A DNA stretch of 64,000 nucleotides from an alpha proteobacterium AAP38 (GCA_001296005.1 LJHR01000005.1:433794-497793); one strand, 5' to 3'; counted from the stretch's first letter, positions 7,189 to 16,602 are shown. Made by a program: numbers and translations. Notes: generated by a model not told the origin, from the letters alone.

Positions 7189-9582
7189 TCAGAACGTCAC
7201 CCGGATGCCGCCATAGGTCATGCGCGGCGGCTTATACGTGACCATCTGGTTGCCATTGGCGGGGGAGGCCACACCATTGGCGATGACGGCCTTGTTGGTG
7301 ATATTGCTCATCGCCACGAACAATTCCCAGCTACCGGCGGCGGGCACGAAGGTGATGCGCCCGTCGAAGACGTCGTAGGCGTCCTGGGCCACGGCGGCGG
7401 TGTTGTCGATATCGATGAAATAGCTGCTGGAATGGCGCCAGTCGCCACGCAGACGCACCGCTGCACCGTCCGCCGACACCGGCACCTCATAGGTCAAGCC
7501 CAGATTACCGGTGAATTTCGGCACGAAGGGCAGTTCGTTCTTCAGGCCCAGCAGCACTGTGCCCGCCGTGGCCTGCTGCGGCAGCAGCTTGGTGAACTTG
7601 AAATCGGTGTAGCCCAGCCCCGCCTGCAGGGTCAGCCCTTCGGCCAGCAATGCCGTCGCTTCGACTTCCAGACCCTTGATCTCCCCATCGCCGCCATTGG
7701 TTTCCAGGCGGATGAAGGCCCCCGTGCTGTCGGTGGTGTTCCGGGTGATCTGGATGTCATTGTACTCGCTGAAATAGGCGGCGAGGTTCAGGCGCAGGCG
7801 GCGATCGAAGAAGTCGCCCTTGAACCCTGCCTCATAGGCCGTCAGCTTTTCCGGATCGAAGGTGTTGAACAGGTCGGCGCGGGTCGGGCGACCGTTGACG
7901 CCACCGGCCTTGAACCCCTTGGACCAGGAGACATAGGCCATCATGTTGCGGTCGAACTTGTATTCTGCACCCAGCTTCGGCGTGAACACGTCCCAGGTGT
8001 CGCCTGCCGTGACATTGTTGAAGCTGACCAGATTGTTTTGGAGCGGCCGGACTTCGTAATAGCGGAAGTCCTTCTTCTCCTTGCTGATACGCGCCCCGGC
8101 CGTCAGGCTGAACGCATCCGTGACCTTGTATCCGGCATGGGCGAAGGCGGCGTAGGACGACCCGTCCAGCCAGCGGTTGCCCAGGCGCATCTGGTCATAG
8201 CGCAGATTATTGTTGTTCGTCGCACCACCCAGGCAGCTGGCCGGACCCGTGCCGTTGGCGGGGCAAGTCGATGCCGCGACGCCCGGCGGTGAGATGGAGC
8301 GATTGGGGGCCGCGCGCAGCGCCTCCACCAGACCCACCAGCTGACGCGAGGACTGTGTATCCTGGGCCTTTTCCTCAAAGTACCAAAGGCCGACCAGCCA
8401 GTTCAGGCGGTCGTCAAAGGCGTCACCGCTGAACTGGAATTCCTGGCTGAACTGGTGCTGCTGTACGCTGATGCCGGCCGAGGCCACGATGTCGGCGGGG
8501 GTACCGTCGGCATCGGCCTTGCTGCGCACATCCAGGTCACGATAGGCGGTGATGGACTTCACCCCGATCATTCCGGGGTCCCAATCCACCACGCCGGAGA
8601 CACCCCATACATCGGAATTGGCGTAGCTGGTGGAGGTGGAATAGGTGGTCCAGGGCTTTGGTGCCACCCAGCGATTATCGTAGGTCAGGCCCTGCGGGGC
8701 CAGCACGACGCGGTTATACAGCTCGATATTCGGGGCAGACGCCGCGCTGTTGAAGATGCCGACGGCCTGGTAATCCGTTGCCGCCTGCCGTTCGCGCGTC
8801 ACGTCGCCCGACAGGGTGACCTGCAAGCTGTCGGTGGGCGTCCAGGCCAGGGTGGCGCGGCCGCTGCGGACATTCACGTCATTGCCATTGCGCTTTGTGC
8901 CATCGGCAGAGGGCAGCAGACGCTTGTAATAGCCATCCTGATCGCGCGACAGGGCGCTGACGCGCAGCGCCAGCTTGTCTTCGACCAGCGGCACATTGAC
9001 GGAACCGCCGACATCCATGCGGCCGTAATTGCCGACGCGCAGTTCCGCGACGCCACCAAACTCATCACTGGGTGCCTTGGTGCTGATATTCAGCGCACCG
9101 CCAGATGTATTCTTGCCGAACAGCGTGCCCTGCGGCCCGCGCAGCACTTCCACCCGTTCGATATCCAGCAGTTCCAGAACCGCGCCGGGTGCGCGCGCCA
9201 GATAGACGCCGTCGATATAAATGCCGACCGCCGGGTCCTTGGTGATGATGAAGTCCGGCTGACCGACGCCACGGATGAACAGCTGCGCGAAATTGCTGCC
9301 GCCGGAACCGTTGCCAGAAGTGGTCATCTGAAAATTCGGGGTGGCGTCGGCCACACCCTTCAGATCGACGACACCCTTTTCGCGCAGATCCTCTGCGGTG
9401 AGGGCCGTGATGGCGATGGGCGTGTCCTGAAGGTTCGTGGAACGGCGCTCCGCCGTCACGATAATCTCTTCCAGCACGATGGGGGCTGCGGCCTGCTGGG
9501 CTTGAGCCATGGCGGGGATAGCGTAAAGACCGACGGCCAGCGCAATGGGCGCGGCGCCGCGAGGCGTCCACTTCTGGAACAT
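7189..9582 (-). CDS. TonB-dependent outer-membrane receptor
   Basis: 797-residue TonB-dependent receptor. Signal peptide to about AMAQAQQ, TonB box-like EEIIVTAERR, then a plug domain with IFIRGV-type sequence, VGIYIDGVYLAR and EVLRGPQGTLFGKNTSGGALN, followed by a long beta-barrel ending in GGIRVTF with the terminal Phe. The start at 9582 has GGGAGG five bases upstream; a longer reading frame to 9633 lacks such a site. The plug resembles the sphingomonad-type receptors for organic compounds rather than classic siderophore receptors (inference). Its position between the TRAP/CoA-transferase operon and marR suggests it brings the catabolic substrate across the outer membrane. Confidence 0.94.
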   Translation of the reverse strand: MFQKWTPRGAAPIALAVGLYAIPAMAQAQQAAAPIVLEEIIVTAERRSTNLQDTPIAITALTAEDLREKGVVDLKGVADATPNFQMTTSGNGSGGSNFAQLFIRGVGQPDFIITKDPAVGIYIDGVYLARAPGAVLELLDIERVEVLRGPQGTLFGKNTSGGALNISTKAPSDEFGGVAELRVGNYGRMDVGGSVNVPLVEDKLALRVSALSRDQDGYYKRLLPSADGTKRNGNDVNVRSGRATLAWTPTDSLQVTLSGDVTRERQAATDYQAVGIFNSAASAPNIELYNRVVLAPQGLTYDNRWVAPKPWTTYSTSTSYANSDVWGVSGVVDWDPGMIGVKSITAYRDLDVRSKADADGTPADIVASAGISVQQHQFSQEFQFSGDAFDDRLNWLVGLWYFEEKAQDTQSSRQLVGLVEALRAAPNRSISPPGVAASTCPANGTGPASCLGGATNNNNLRYDQMRLGNRWLDGSSYAAFAHAGYKVTDAFSLTAGARISKEKKDFRYYEVRPLQNNLVSFNNVTAGDTWDVFTPKLGAEYKFDRNMMAYVSWSKGFKAGGVNGRPTRADLFNTFDPEKLTAYEAGFKGDFFDRRLRLNLAAYFSEYNDIQITRNTTDSTGAFIRLETNGGDGEIKGLEVEATALLAEGLTLQAGLGYTDFKFTKLLPQQATAGTVLLGLKNELPFVPKFTGNLGLTYEVPVSADGAAVRLRGDWRHSSSYFIDIDNTAAVAQDAYDVFDGRITFVPAAGSWELFVAMSNITNKAVIANGVASPANGNQMVTYKPPRMTYGGIRVTF

Positions 9583-9644
9583 TTCATCCTCCCTGGATGT
9601 GCGGGCGGGGTTCTTTCCCCCGTCTGAAGGCACTCTCGCCTTTC

Positions 9645-9681
9645 GTTATTGTTCATAACATAGACGGTTGATGTTCACAAC
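9645..9681. promoter_or_regulatory. Putative MarR operator pair
   Basis: GTTAT-TGTTC-ATAAC (9645-9659) is a perfect five-base palindrome. A second copy, GTTGATGTTCACAAC (9667-9681), matches it at 12 of 15 positions exactly 22 bases later, about two helical turns. They lie 63-99 bases upstream of the receptor ATG and about 100-135 bases upstream of the divergent marR ATG. A site of the same consensus lies at 13158. Binding by the local MarR protein is inference. Confidence 0.6.
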
Positions 9682-9779
9682 TATCTAATTTTCTGAATGC
9701 GATCCCCGAGAACGGAATTTGCGGACAGATTGATCAGCTTACGGTATCAAGGTTTTGTGCAAATCCTGATCCCTTTCCG

Positions 9780-10262
9780 ATGATGACCATGGCGAATGAC
9801 AAGATCGATGCGACCGACCAGCCGGAGATTGACCTGGGCCGACTGGGTGATTTCATCGGCTTCCGGCTGCGCCGTATCCAGAACCACCTGTCACGCAATT
9901 TCTCCGCCCGTAATGCGGAATGGAACCTTCGCTCCGGATTGTTCAGTTCGCTGGCCATAATCTCGGCAAACCCCGGGATTTCCCAGAACCTCCTATCGCG
10001 GGAGGTGGGGTTGGACAAGTCTGCGACGGTGCAGATTGTTGACGATCTGGAAAGCCGTGGCTGGGCTGAACGCCGCCGGTCCACGAATGATCGGCGCTAT
10101 TATGAACTGGTGGTGACGCCGAAGGGACGGGACGCCCTGGACCAGTTATTCGCCAATCTGGAAGAGACGGAACGGGACGTGATGGCCCATCTGTCGGATG
10201 CGGAACGTGTCCTGCTGCTGGGTCTGCTGGATCAGGTCTATCAGCGCTGCTTCAAGGGCTAA
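9780..10262 (+). CDS. MarR family transcriptional regulator
   Basis: 160-residue MarR-type winged-helix regulator. The recognition region reads ISQNLLSREVGLDKSATVQIVDDLE, then GWAERRRSTNDRRYYELVVTPKG, the MarR wing. Three ATGs occur in the first ten bases (9780, 9783, 9789) with no strong Shine-Dalgarno, so the exact start is open. It is divergent from the TonB receptor, with paired palindromes between them, the usual layout for a repressor controlling itself and its neighbour. Family knowledge: MarR proteins usually release DNA on binding aromatic or phenolic ligands, which suits the oxygenase pair on its other side. Confidence 0.93.
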   Translation: MMTMANDKIDATDQPEIDLGRLGDFIGFRLRRIQNHLSRNFSARNAEWNLRSGLFSSLAIISANPGISQNLLSREVGLDKSATVQIVDDLESRGWAERRRSTNDRRYYELVVTPKGRDALDQLFANLEETERDVMAHLSDAERVLLLGLLDQVYQRCFKG

Positions 10263-10274
10263 GTCCTGACGTTA

Positions 10275-10297
10275 TTTAGTTATGTTTCATCACTAAA
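10275..10297. promoter_or_regulatory. Third MarR-like palindrome after marR
   Basis: TTTAGT-T-AT-GTTTC-AT-C-ACTAAA: arms of eight matching bases around the same GTTTC centre found in the site at 13158. The core GTTATGTTTCATCAC matches the R-TTAT-N5-ATAA-Y pattern except for one base. It is only 13 bases past the marR stop and directly before the terminator, where an operator would be unusual. Confidence 0.4.
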
Positions 10298-10305
10298 ATA
10301 AAAAT

Positions 10306-10333
10306 GGCCAGGTGACTTTTGAGCCACCTGGCC
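10306..10333. terminator. Bidirectional terminator, marR / reductase
   Basis: Stem GGCCAGGTG (10306-10314) pairs with CACCTGGCC (10325-10333), loop of ten bases, A-run on the left and TTT on the right. It lies between the convergent marR and reductase genes and can serve both. Confidence 0.85.
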
Positions 10334-10350
10334 TTTAACTCACTGATTGA

Positions 10351-11322
10351 TTATGGCCGATAGCCTGTGTCGATCACCGCTGCGCCGCCGGCAATCCGGG
10401 ATACGCAGGCACAAAGTTTCGATCCTTCACGTTTTTCCGATTCTGCCAGGAAAACATCGCGATGATCGATCTCTCCACTGTGATTCAGTACATCGACGGC
10501 ACAGAGACCGCATTCACCGCGTCGGCAATCATGGATCATCGGAATGCCGGCATCGGCCAGCGCATCCAGCAGGGATTGGTCCGATGGTACAGTGACCTCG
10601 CCGTCATATCCCACCACCCGGACGGTGAACGGTGTTTCGGTGAAACGCCCAGTGTCGCCAAACACCTCGTACCGGAACCGGCTGGTGGAGCGTCCCGCCT
10701 TGGCCCAGGCGCGCTTTGCGGCCTCCAGCATGGGCAAGGGGCCGCAGATATAAAGTTCACCATCGGCCGACAGATTGGCGATGACCTTGTCGAGATCGAT
10801 CATCGCACCCTGATCCTGTGGATGGACAGCCAGCCGATCCCCCAGCAGGGTGCGCAACGGGTCAATGAAAGGCATCGCGGTCAGGCTCTGCCCCCCATAT
10901 TCCATGCGTACTGACGCCCCCTGTGCCATCAATGCCTGCGCCATGCCATAGATCGGTGTCACCCCGATGCCCCCGGCCAGCAGCAGATAGTCCGGCGCGC
11001 GCCAGGACAGGTCGAACCGGTTCTCTGGCGTCGTTATCCGCACCTTGTCGCCCGGTTTTAGGCCGAACATGAAGCGCGATCCGCCCCGGCTGTTGGGATG
11101 CAGTTTAACCCCGACCGCGACATGGCCAGGGGCTGCGTCGGGCAAACAGGAATAGGTACGGATGGCATGGCCCGATCCGATGCTGGTCCGGATCGCGATA
11201 TGTGAGCCTGGATCGAAAGCCGGAAGGGGAAACGCCGCCGCAAACTCAATCCGGCGTACCCCTTCGGCAATGTCATCAACACGTACGATGTCGGCGTCAA
11301 GCCAGACGGCATCATTCTTCAT
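10351..11322 (-). CDS. Oxygenase reductase, FMN/2Fe-2S (VanB-like)
   Basis: 323-residue phthalate-dioxygenase-reductase type electron carrier. N-terminal flavin-binding barrel with RTYSCLP and GSRFMF, NAD-binding part with LLLAGGIGVTP, and a C-terminal plant-type 2Fe-2S domain with CRRGECGLC and a fourth Cys in KLCACVSR. It passes electrons from NAD(P)H to a Rieske oxygenase. Start at 11322 has GGGAGG eight bases upstream; the extended frame to 11355 would overlap the regulator upstream. It is the last gene of the run oxygenase - gntR - reductase and is the obvious partner of the oxygenase at 13141. Confidence 0.92.
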   Translation of the reverse strand: MKNDAVWLDADIVRVDDIAEGVRRIEFAAAFPLPAFDPGSHIAIRTSIGSGHAIRTYSCLPDAAPGHVAVGVKLHPNSRGGSRFMFGLKPGDKVRITTPENRFDLSWRAPDYLLLAGGIGVTPIYGMAQALMAQGASVRMEYGGQSLTAMPFIDPLRTLLGDRLAVHPQDQGAMIDLDKVIANLSADGELYICGPLPMLEAAKRAWAKAGRSTSRFRYEVFGDTGRFTETPFTVRVVGYDGEVTVPSDQSLLDALADAGIPMIHDCRRGECGLCAVDVLNHSGEIDHRDVFLAESEKREGSKLCACVSRIAGGAAVIDTGYRP

Positions 11323-11348
11323 TCTGATTTCCTCCCTTATGGGATGGC

Positions 11349-12080
11349 TTAGCAAGCAACCAGGGCCAGGGCGGGGAAGCGGCGTAGGGCATCGCTGCCG
11401 CCCTCCATCACCTGTTCCAGGTTGCGCCGTGCCAACCGCGCATGTTCACGGGCCACGGCTTCGGCCCTGGCGCCTTCACGCAGACCGATCGCCTCCACCA
11501 AGGCGCGGTGCTGCGCCTGGGCAAGGACCAGTGAATGCGGCACGACTGTTGATCCGGGCTTGTCCAGAAAGGCGCTGGGCGATGCGAAAGGCAGGCGGGT
11601 GATCCTGTCGATCTCCCGCTCAATCGTCTCGCTACCCGATAGGCCGGACAGAAGCGCATGGAACTCCGCATTCAGCGCCGTATAACGGTCCAATGGCGGG
11701 TTTGCCATATCACTGACCATCACGGCGTCGATACCGTCCAGTACCCGGTTGATGGCGATCATCCGCCTTGGCTCAACGCCCCGCTCCGCCGCCAAGCGTG
11801 CGGCGGTACCTTCCAGCACGCCGCGCAACTCAATGGCGTCGATGGCCTCGTCCATCGTGAAACGGCGCGGGATATGGCCACCGGATGGCACACGCTCCAG
11901 CAGCCCTTCCTGTTCCAGCCGGGCCAGCGCCGCGCGGATCGGTGTACGGGAGATACCCAGCCTTTCCGCCAGCCCCGGTTCCGACAGCCTTTCCCCCGGT
12001 TCCACATCGCCGCGCAGAATCAGATCGCGGATGCCGGCCAGGGCACGCACCGTCTGTGCGGCGTCCTTGTTGTAGCTCAT
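11349..12080 (-). CDS. GntR family regulator (FadR/FCD subfamily)
   Basis: 243-residue regulator: winged helix at about 10-75 (GERLSEPGLAERLGISRTPIRAAL, then EGLLERVPSGG) and an all-helical FCD ligand domain with His residues in EFHALL, AQHRAL and REHARLA that commonly bind a metal. ATG at 12080 is preceded by GGGAAGC; the frame extends to 12164 but would then run into the oxygenase gene. It sits between oxygenase and reductase genes, 11 bases after the first and 26 before the second, an unusual place for a regulator. FCD proteins usually sense organic acids. Confidence 0.92.
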   Translation of the reverse strand: MSYNKDAAQTVRALAGIRDLILRGDVEPGERLSEPGLAERLGISRTPIRAALARLEQEGLLERVPSGGHIPRRFTMDEAIDAIELRGVLEGTAARLAAERGVEPRRMIAINRVLDGIDAVMVSDMANPPLDRYTALNAEFHALLSGLSGSETIEREIDRITRLPFASPSAFLDKPGSTVVPHSLVLAQAQHRALVEAIGLREGARAEAVAREHARLARRNLEQVMEGGSDALRRFPALALVAC

Positions 12081-12091
12081 GCTTCCCGTCC

Positions 12092-13141
12092 CTATTCTGC
12101 GGCGGCGGACAGGGTGGGGCGGTTTTCCTTCTCGACCATCCGGTCGATCAGGCGGCGGGCCCACATCGACCCGGCGTCGATATTCAGATTGTAGAAAATA
12201 TGACCCGGATTATCGTCGATGGCCCGCTGCTGCGCCTCCAGGATCTGTTCATCCTCCCGGAAGATGCCGGCCACGCCTTCCCTGATCTTATGGGTGCGGG
12301 CCTGATTGTGGATGTCGAAATTCCGCGCGAACGCCCAGAAATAGTGACAGGTCGTTTCCGTTTCGGGCGTCAGACAGTTGATGACGCGTCCATCCACGCC
12401 CTTTGACCGGTCACCCTCCGGAGCGCCCGTGCCGGTGGGCGCCACACCAACCTCGATAATGATGGTGGAGGGTGCCGTGAAATTGATGATCTGCCAGCGG
12501 TCGACATGGTCCTTGCGGCCCAGATTATCGGCCCAGAAGGGCGGCGCCTCGATATCCACCATCCAGCGGGTGATGGTGGCTGTGGTGTCCGAATGGGTCG
12601 CCGTGAAGGGCGCCTCCGCAACGGCATGATTGCCGATGGAACTGCCATGCACGAAGGTCTCATGCGTCAGATCCATCAGATTATCGACCACCAGCCGATA
12701 ATCACACTTGGCATGGATGACCTTGCCATCGGCGGCCCAGGTCGGATCATTGTTCCAATGGATATCCGGGATCAGGGCAGGGTCAGCCAGGGACGGGTCA
12801 CCCGGCCAGATCCACAGAAACCGGTAACGCTCCACCAGCGGATAGCTTTTCACACAGGCCGAGGGGTTGATGGTCTGTTGAGATGGCATGTATACACATC
12901 GCCCGGTATCATCATAGGCCAGACCGTGATAGCCGCAAATAACGCGGTCTTCCTCCAGCCGCCCCAGCGACAGGGGCAGCAACCGGTGCCAGCAGGCATC
13001 GGCCAGGGCAACCGCAGAGCCGTCCAGCTTTCGATAGAGAACCACCTGTTTGCCGCAGATTGTCCGGGGGAGAAGCTTGCGCCCAACCTCCACATCATAA
13101 GCCGCCACATACCATGCGTTCAGGGGAAAACTTGCAGCCAT
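12092..13141 (-). CDS. Rieske aromatic oxygenase (VanA-like O-demethylase type)
   Basis: 349-residue terminal oxygenase of the vanillate O-demethylase type. Rieske cluster ligands Cys50, His52 (CWH) and Cys69, His72 (CGYH); mononuclear iron site around residues 153-165 (DNLMDLTHETFVH, with His160 and His165). The opening FPLNAWYVAAY is typical of VanA-like proteins. It would demethylate or hydroxylate an aromatic acid with electrons from the reductase at 10351. Seventeen bases before the ATG starts a perfect ATTAT-GTTTC-ATAAT palindrome. True vanillate activity is only one possibility; dicamba- and syringate-type enzymes share these motifs. Confidence 0.92.
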   Translation of the reverse strand: MAASFPLNAWYVAAYDVEVGRKLLPRTICGKQVVLYRKLDGSAVALADACWHRLLPLSLGRLEEDRVICGYHGLAYDDTGRCVYMPSQQTINPSACVKSYPLVERYRFLWIWPGDPSLADPALIPDIHWNNDPTWAADGKVIHAKCDYRLVVDNLMDLTHETFVHGSSIGNHAVAEAPFTATHSDTTATITRWMVDIEAPPFWADNLGRKDHVDRWQIINFTAPSTIIIEVGVAPTGTGAPEGDRSKGVDGRVINCLTPETETTCHYFWAFARNFDIHNQARTHKIREGVAGIFREDEQILEAQQRAIDDNPGHIFYNLNIDAGSMWARRLIDRMVEKENRPTLSAAAE

Positions 13142-13157
13142 CGGTCACCCTCCCATT

Positions 13158-13172
13158 ATTATGTTTCATAAT
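13158..13172. promoter_or_regulatory. Putative MarR operator of the oxygenase operon
   Basis: ATTAT-GTTTC-ATAAT, perfect five-base arms, 17-31 bases upstream of the oxygenase ATG, where it would cover the transcription start or leader. It fits the consensus shared with 9645-9659. The rest of 13173-13331 up to the merR stop holds no gene I can support. Confidence 0.58.
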
Positions 13173-13331
13173 CTAAATACCTGTATACAGATAATCAGAT
13201 TATGAGTCGATGGCTAATCGAGGAAACTTTTGGCAAAACTGTGGGGATGGGGCGCATTCAGGCATGGTTGGGCCGCGCACGGCGCCTAACCGACTGCATC
13301 ACCAAATTTTATCTGATCGGGTTGACCGGGT

Positions 13332-13865
13332 TCAGTCCAACAACCGGCGCAACGCCGTCAAATCCATCAGGATTTCCGATAGAATCTCACGCACTTCCGG
13401 CGACAGGGACTGTTTGGTCCGCCGCTTGGTGGCGGCCTTCTTTTCCAGGGGAGGGGACTCATCCTCCTCATCCCCTTGCGTCGCAAGCAGGGCCAACTCT
13501 TCGGCCGAATTGTCGTCACCCGCCTCGTCATCATCGAAAAGGCTTGGCATGCGGGTTCCGGGCGGGGGAAGCCCGGCAAGGCCCCGCGACTCGCGCAACA
13601 GTTTTTGTACGCCCTTGATGGTGTAGCCATCCTGATACAGCAGCGATTGGATACGCCGTAGCAGTTCCACATCGTCGGGACGATAATAGCGCCGGCCACC
13701 ACCACGCTTCAGCGGCTTGATCTGGGGAAACTTGGTTTCCCAGAACCGCAGGACATGCTGTGGTACCTCAAGATCGACGGAAACCTCGCTGATGGTGCGG
13801 AAGGCCGAGGCGGATTTCGACGCCACGGACTTGGATCGCGCACCTTCGCTGGTTTCCTCGATCAT
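13332..13865 (-). CDS. MerR family transcriptional regulator next to ihfA
   Basis: 177-residue MerR-like protein. The helix-turn-helix reads [25 protein letters not shown], then [30 protein letters not shown], followed by an acidic low-complexity linker (DDDEAGDDN) and a short helical tail. It has no metal-binding Cys pattern. It begins eight bases after ihfA, an arrangement widely conserved in alphaproteobacteria, where its target is unknown to me. Confidence 0.92.
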   Translation of the reverse strand: MIEETSEGARSKSVASKSASAFRTISEVSVDLEVPQHVLRFWETKFPQIKPLKRGGGRRYYRPDDVELLRRIQSLLYQDGYTIKGVQKLLRESRGLAGLPPPGTRMPSLFDDDEAGDDNSAEELALLATQGDEEDESPPLEKKAATKRRTKQSLSPEVREILSEILMDLTALRRLLD

Positions 13866-13873
13866 CGACAGGA

Positions 13874-14185
13874 TCAGCCTTTCGCGCCGTCTTCAAACCG
13901 CTCATTGATGCGGCTTTTCAGGACGTGGGACGCGCGGAAGACCAGGACCCGGCGCGGCAGGATCGGCACTTCCTCACCCGTCTTCGGGTTGCGGCCAATG
14001 CGCTGCCCCTTCGACCGGACAGCAAAGCTGCCGAAGGAAGAGATCTTGACCATGTCGCCATTGGCCAATGCGTCGGAAATCTCATTCAGGACGCTTTCCA
14101 CCAGATCGGCAGATTCGTTCCTGGACAGCCCGACTTCCTGATAGACGGCCTCGCTCAACTGCGCGCGGGTGACAGTTTCGGTCAT
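13874..14185 (-). CDS. ihfA: Integration host factor subunit alpha
   Basis: 103-residue HU/IHF-family DNA-bending protein: [22 protein letters not shown] at the N-terminus and the DNA arm [13 protein letters not shown] with the intercalating Pro. It forms IHF with the beta subunit encoded elsewhere and acts in transcription, replication and recombination. It follows fabH by 116 bases and precedes merR, the usual alphaproteobacterial order. Confidence 0.96.
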   Translation of the reverse strand: MTETVTRAQLSEAVYQEVGLSRNESADLVESVLNEISDALANGDMVKISSFGSFAVRSKGQRIGRNPKTGEEVPILPRRVLVFRASHVLKSRINERFEDGAKG

Positions 14186-14301
14186 GTTCGTCCTCCCCGG
14201 TTATCAGGGAATGACGGTACTTGGACCGGAGAAATCCGTCAATTCAGATGGTTGGCGGGAAATGCTGATCTCACACCGCAGAAATGCGGGGGCAGGGAGG
14301 A

Positions 14302-15276
14302 TCAGAAGCGGACCAACGCCCCGCCCCAGGTGAAACCGCCACCCATGGCTTCCAGCAGCATGAGGTCGCCACGCTTGATGCGACCATCGGCCACTGCCTC
14401 CGCCAGGGCCAGCGGAATGCTGGCGGCGGACGTATTTCCATGATGATCCACCGTAATCACCACACGCTCTGCCGGCAGTTTCAACTTGCGGCCGGTGCCC
14501 TCGATGATGCGGCGGTTGGCCTGATGCGGGACCAGCCAGTCGATGGCATCCGCCGTCAGGCCATTGGCGGCCAGCGCTTCCTTGACCACATCGGCCAAGT
14601 TTACGACCGCATGCTTAAACACTTCCTGCCCGCGCATGCGGACATGGCCCACAGTCTGCGTGCTGGACGGGCCACCATCGACATAAAGCAGGTCATGGTG
14701 ATTGCCATCGGAATGTAGATGCGTGGAGAGGATGCCCTGATCTTCCGACGTGCCGGCACCATTGGTAGCGCGCAGCACCACAGCACCCGCCCCGTCCCCG
14801 AACAGCACACAGGTGGTGCGGTCGTTCCAGTCCAGGATGCGGGAGAAGGTTTCGGCGCCGATGACCAGAACCGTCCTGGCCTGACCGGCCTTGATGAAAT
14901 TGTCAGCCACCGACAGTGCATAGATGAAGCCGGAGCATACGGCCTGCACGTCGAACGCCGCCCCCCGCGTCATGCCCAGGCGGGCCTGAACCTTCACGGC
15001 GGTGGCCGGAAAGGTGTTGTCCGGCGTCGCGGTGGCCAGAACAATCAGATCCAACTCATCCGCTGTTACGCCGGCATGCGCCATGGCTGCAAGTGCGGCG
15101 TTATAGGCAAGGTCGGAAGTCAGTTCGCCATCCGCCGCGATATGGCGCGACTTGATGCCCGTCCGTTCCGTAATCCATTCGTCAGAGGTGTCGACGACCT
15201 GCGCCATCTCGGCATTCGTCATCACCTTTGCGGGCAGATAAGACCCGCAGCCCAGGATCACAGACCGGATGGCCAT
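14302..15276 (-). CDS. fabH: Beta-ketoacyl-ACP synthase III
   Basis: 324 residues. Catalytic triad visible: Cys114 in QAVCSGF, His251 in VPHQAN, Asn281 in HHGNTSAAS. It condenses acetyl-CoA with malonyl-ACP to start fatty acid synthesis. The ATG shares one base with the plsX stop (TAATG), so the two are coupled. The C-terminal [13 protein letters not shown] is typical of FabH. Confidence 0.97.
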   Translation of the reverse strand: MAIRSVILGCGSYLPAKVMTNAEMAQVVDTSDEWITERTGIKSRHIAADGELTSDLAYNAALAAMAHAGVTADELDLIVLATATPDNTFPATAVKVQARLGMTRGAAFDVQAVCSGFIYALSVADNFIKAGQARTVLVIGAETFSRILDWNDRTTCVLFGDGAGAVVLRATNGAGTSEDQGILSTHLHSDGNHHDLLYVDGGPSSTQTVGHVRMRGQEVFKHAVVNLADVVKEALAANGLTADAIDWLVPHQANRRIIEGTGRKLKLPAERVVITVDHHGNTSAASIPLALAEAVADGRIKRGDLMLLEAMGGGFTWGGALVRF

Positions 15277-16364
15277 TACTGCACCGCCGTTTCGCTGCCC
15301 GTTGCGCTCACGTCCTTGACCTGATCAGCCGTGGCCGCAGCATTCAATGCCGCCTGCAGCACTGCCAACTGGTCGCGGATCTTCTCGTTGAAACCATGAT
15401 TGGCCATATTGGCGGCCACAGCGATAGCGTTGGAGAATCCAACGGCGTCTGTGCCGCCATGGCTTTTCACGCAGATGCCCCGCAGCCCAAGGAACATCGC
15501 ACCATTATAGCGGCGCGGGTCCATACGCTGACGCAACTTGTTGAAAGCGCCCGACGCCAGGACATAACCCAGTTTCGCCAAGAGAGATGATTTGAAGGTC
15601 CGCTTCAGGAATTCGGCATAAAGCTTTGCCGTGCCTTCTGCCGTCTTCAGGGCGACATTGCCCGTGAAGCCGTCGGTCACCACAACATCGACCGTGCCCA
15701 GCGCCAGATCGTTGCCTTCAATGAAGCCATGAAAGTAAGGGGCGAGCGGCGTTGCGCGCAGGGCTGCTGCGGCCTCACGAATCTGCTCATGCCCTTTCTG
15801 TTCTTCCGATCCGACATTCAGCAGGCCGATGGTCGGGTTCAACAGGCCCAAAACGGTCCGGCTGAACACCGTGCCCATCACGGCGAACTGCACCAGATTG
15901 TCGGCATCGCATTCCAGGTTCGCCCCCAGATCGAGCATCACCAACTCCCCCCTTTGAGTGGGCAGGATGGAGGCAATGGCCGGTCGGTCGATGCCCGGCA
16001 GGGTCTTCAGCACGAATTTGGCAATGGCCATCAGCGCACCGGTATTCCCGGCGGAGACCACGCATGCAGCATCACCGGCAGCGACGGCATCAATAGCCAA
16101 CCGCATGCTGGAATTGCGCCCAGCACGAAGCGCCACCGACGGCTTGGCATCCATCGCCACGAAGTCAGGCGTATGCTTGACCGTGGAAATGAGCTTCAAG
16201 GCCGGATGGCGCTCTAGCAGGGCGTTGATGCGCGCTTCGTCACCGACGAAGAGGAAATCGACGTTAGGGCAACGCTCACGGGCAAGGTCGGCGCCGGCGA
16301 CGACCATGTCAGGAGCATGGTCGCCACCCATGGCGTCCAAGGCGATGCGCAGGCGCGTTGTCAC
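15276..16364 (-). CDS. plsX: Phosphate acyltransferase PlsX
   Basis: 362 residues, opening [18 protein letters not shown], with [12 protein letters not shown] and [13 protein letters not shown], all PlsX signatures. It makes acyl-phosphate from acyl-ACP for phosphatidic acid synthesis. It sits between rpmF and fabH as in most proteobacteria. The Ala/Thr-rich tail after about residue 340 is not conserved in the family. Confidence 0.97.
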   Translation of the reverse strand: MTTRLRIALDAMGGDHAPDMVVAGADLARERCPNVDFLFVGDEARINALLERHPALKLISTVKHTPDFVAMDAKPSVALRAGRNSSMRLAIDAVAAGDAACVVSAGNTGALMAIAKFVLKTLPGIDRPAIASILPTQRGELVMLDLGANLECDADNLVQFAVMGTVFSRTVLGLLNPTIGLLNVGSEEQKGHEQIREAAAALRATPLAPYFHGFIEGNDLALGTVDVVVTDGFTGNVALKTAEGTAKLYAEFLKRTFKSSLLAKLGYVLASGAFNKLRQRMDPRRYNGAMFLGLRGICVKSHGGTDAVGFSNAIAVAANMANHGFNEKIRDQLAVLQAALNAAATADQVKDVSATGSETAVQ

Positions 16365-16413
16365 TTCCGTTCGACGTCCCTATAACCCGCGAAAACCTGG
16401 ACCGGTCCGGCTA

Positions 16414-16602
16414 TCAGGCAGCAGCCGGGGCGGTCGCGGTCACTTCGCGGCTGTCATAGTGGCCGCAGGAGCCGCAGACATGATGCGGGCGCTTCAGCTC
16501 ACCGCAATTGCCGCATTCGTTGTAAGCGGCGGCGGTCAAACCATCGTGCGAACGGCGCATGTTGCGCTTCGACTTGGAGGTCTTCTTCTTAGGAACGGCC
16601 AT
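16414..16602 (-). CDS. rpmF: 50S ribosomal protein L32
   Basis: 62 residues starting [20 protein letters not shown], with a CxxC...CxxC zinc ribbon ([18 protein letters not shown]). The Ala/Thr-rich C-terminal tail is slightly longer than in E. coli. Conserved position between yceD and plsX. Confidence 0.98.
   Translation of the reverse strand: MAVPKKKTSKSKRNMRRSHDGLTAAAYNECGNCGELKRPHHVCGSCGHYDSREVTATAPAAA

Noticed and set aside
13173..13331. Possible tRNA near merR
   Set aside because: A tRNA gene is often found after ihfA-merR in alphaproteobacteria, but I could not fold a cloverleaf here; no T-loop plus acceptor stem match.
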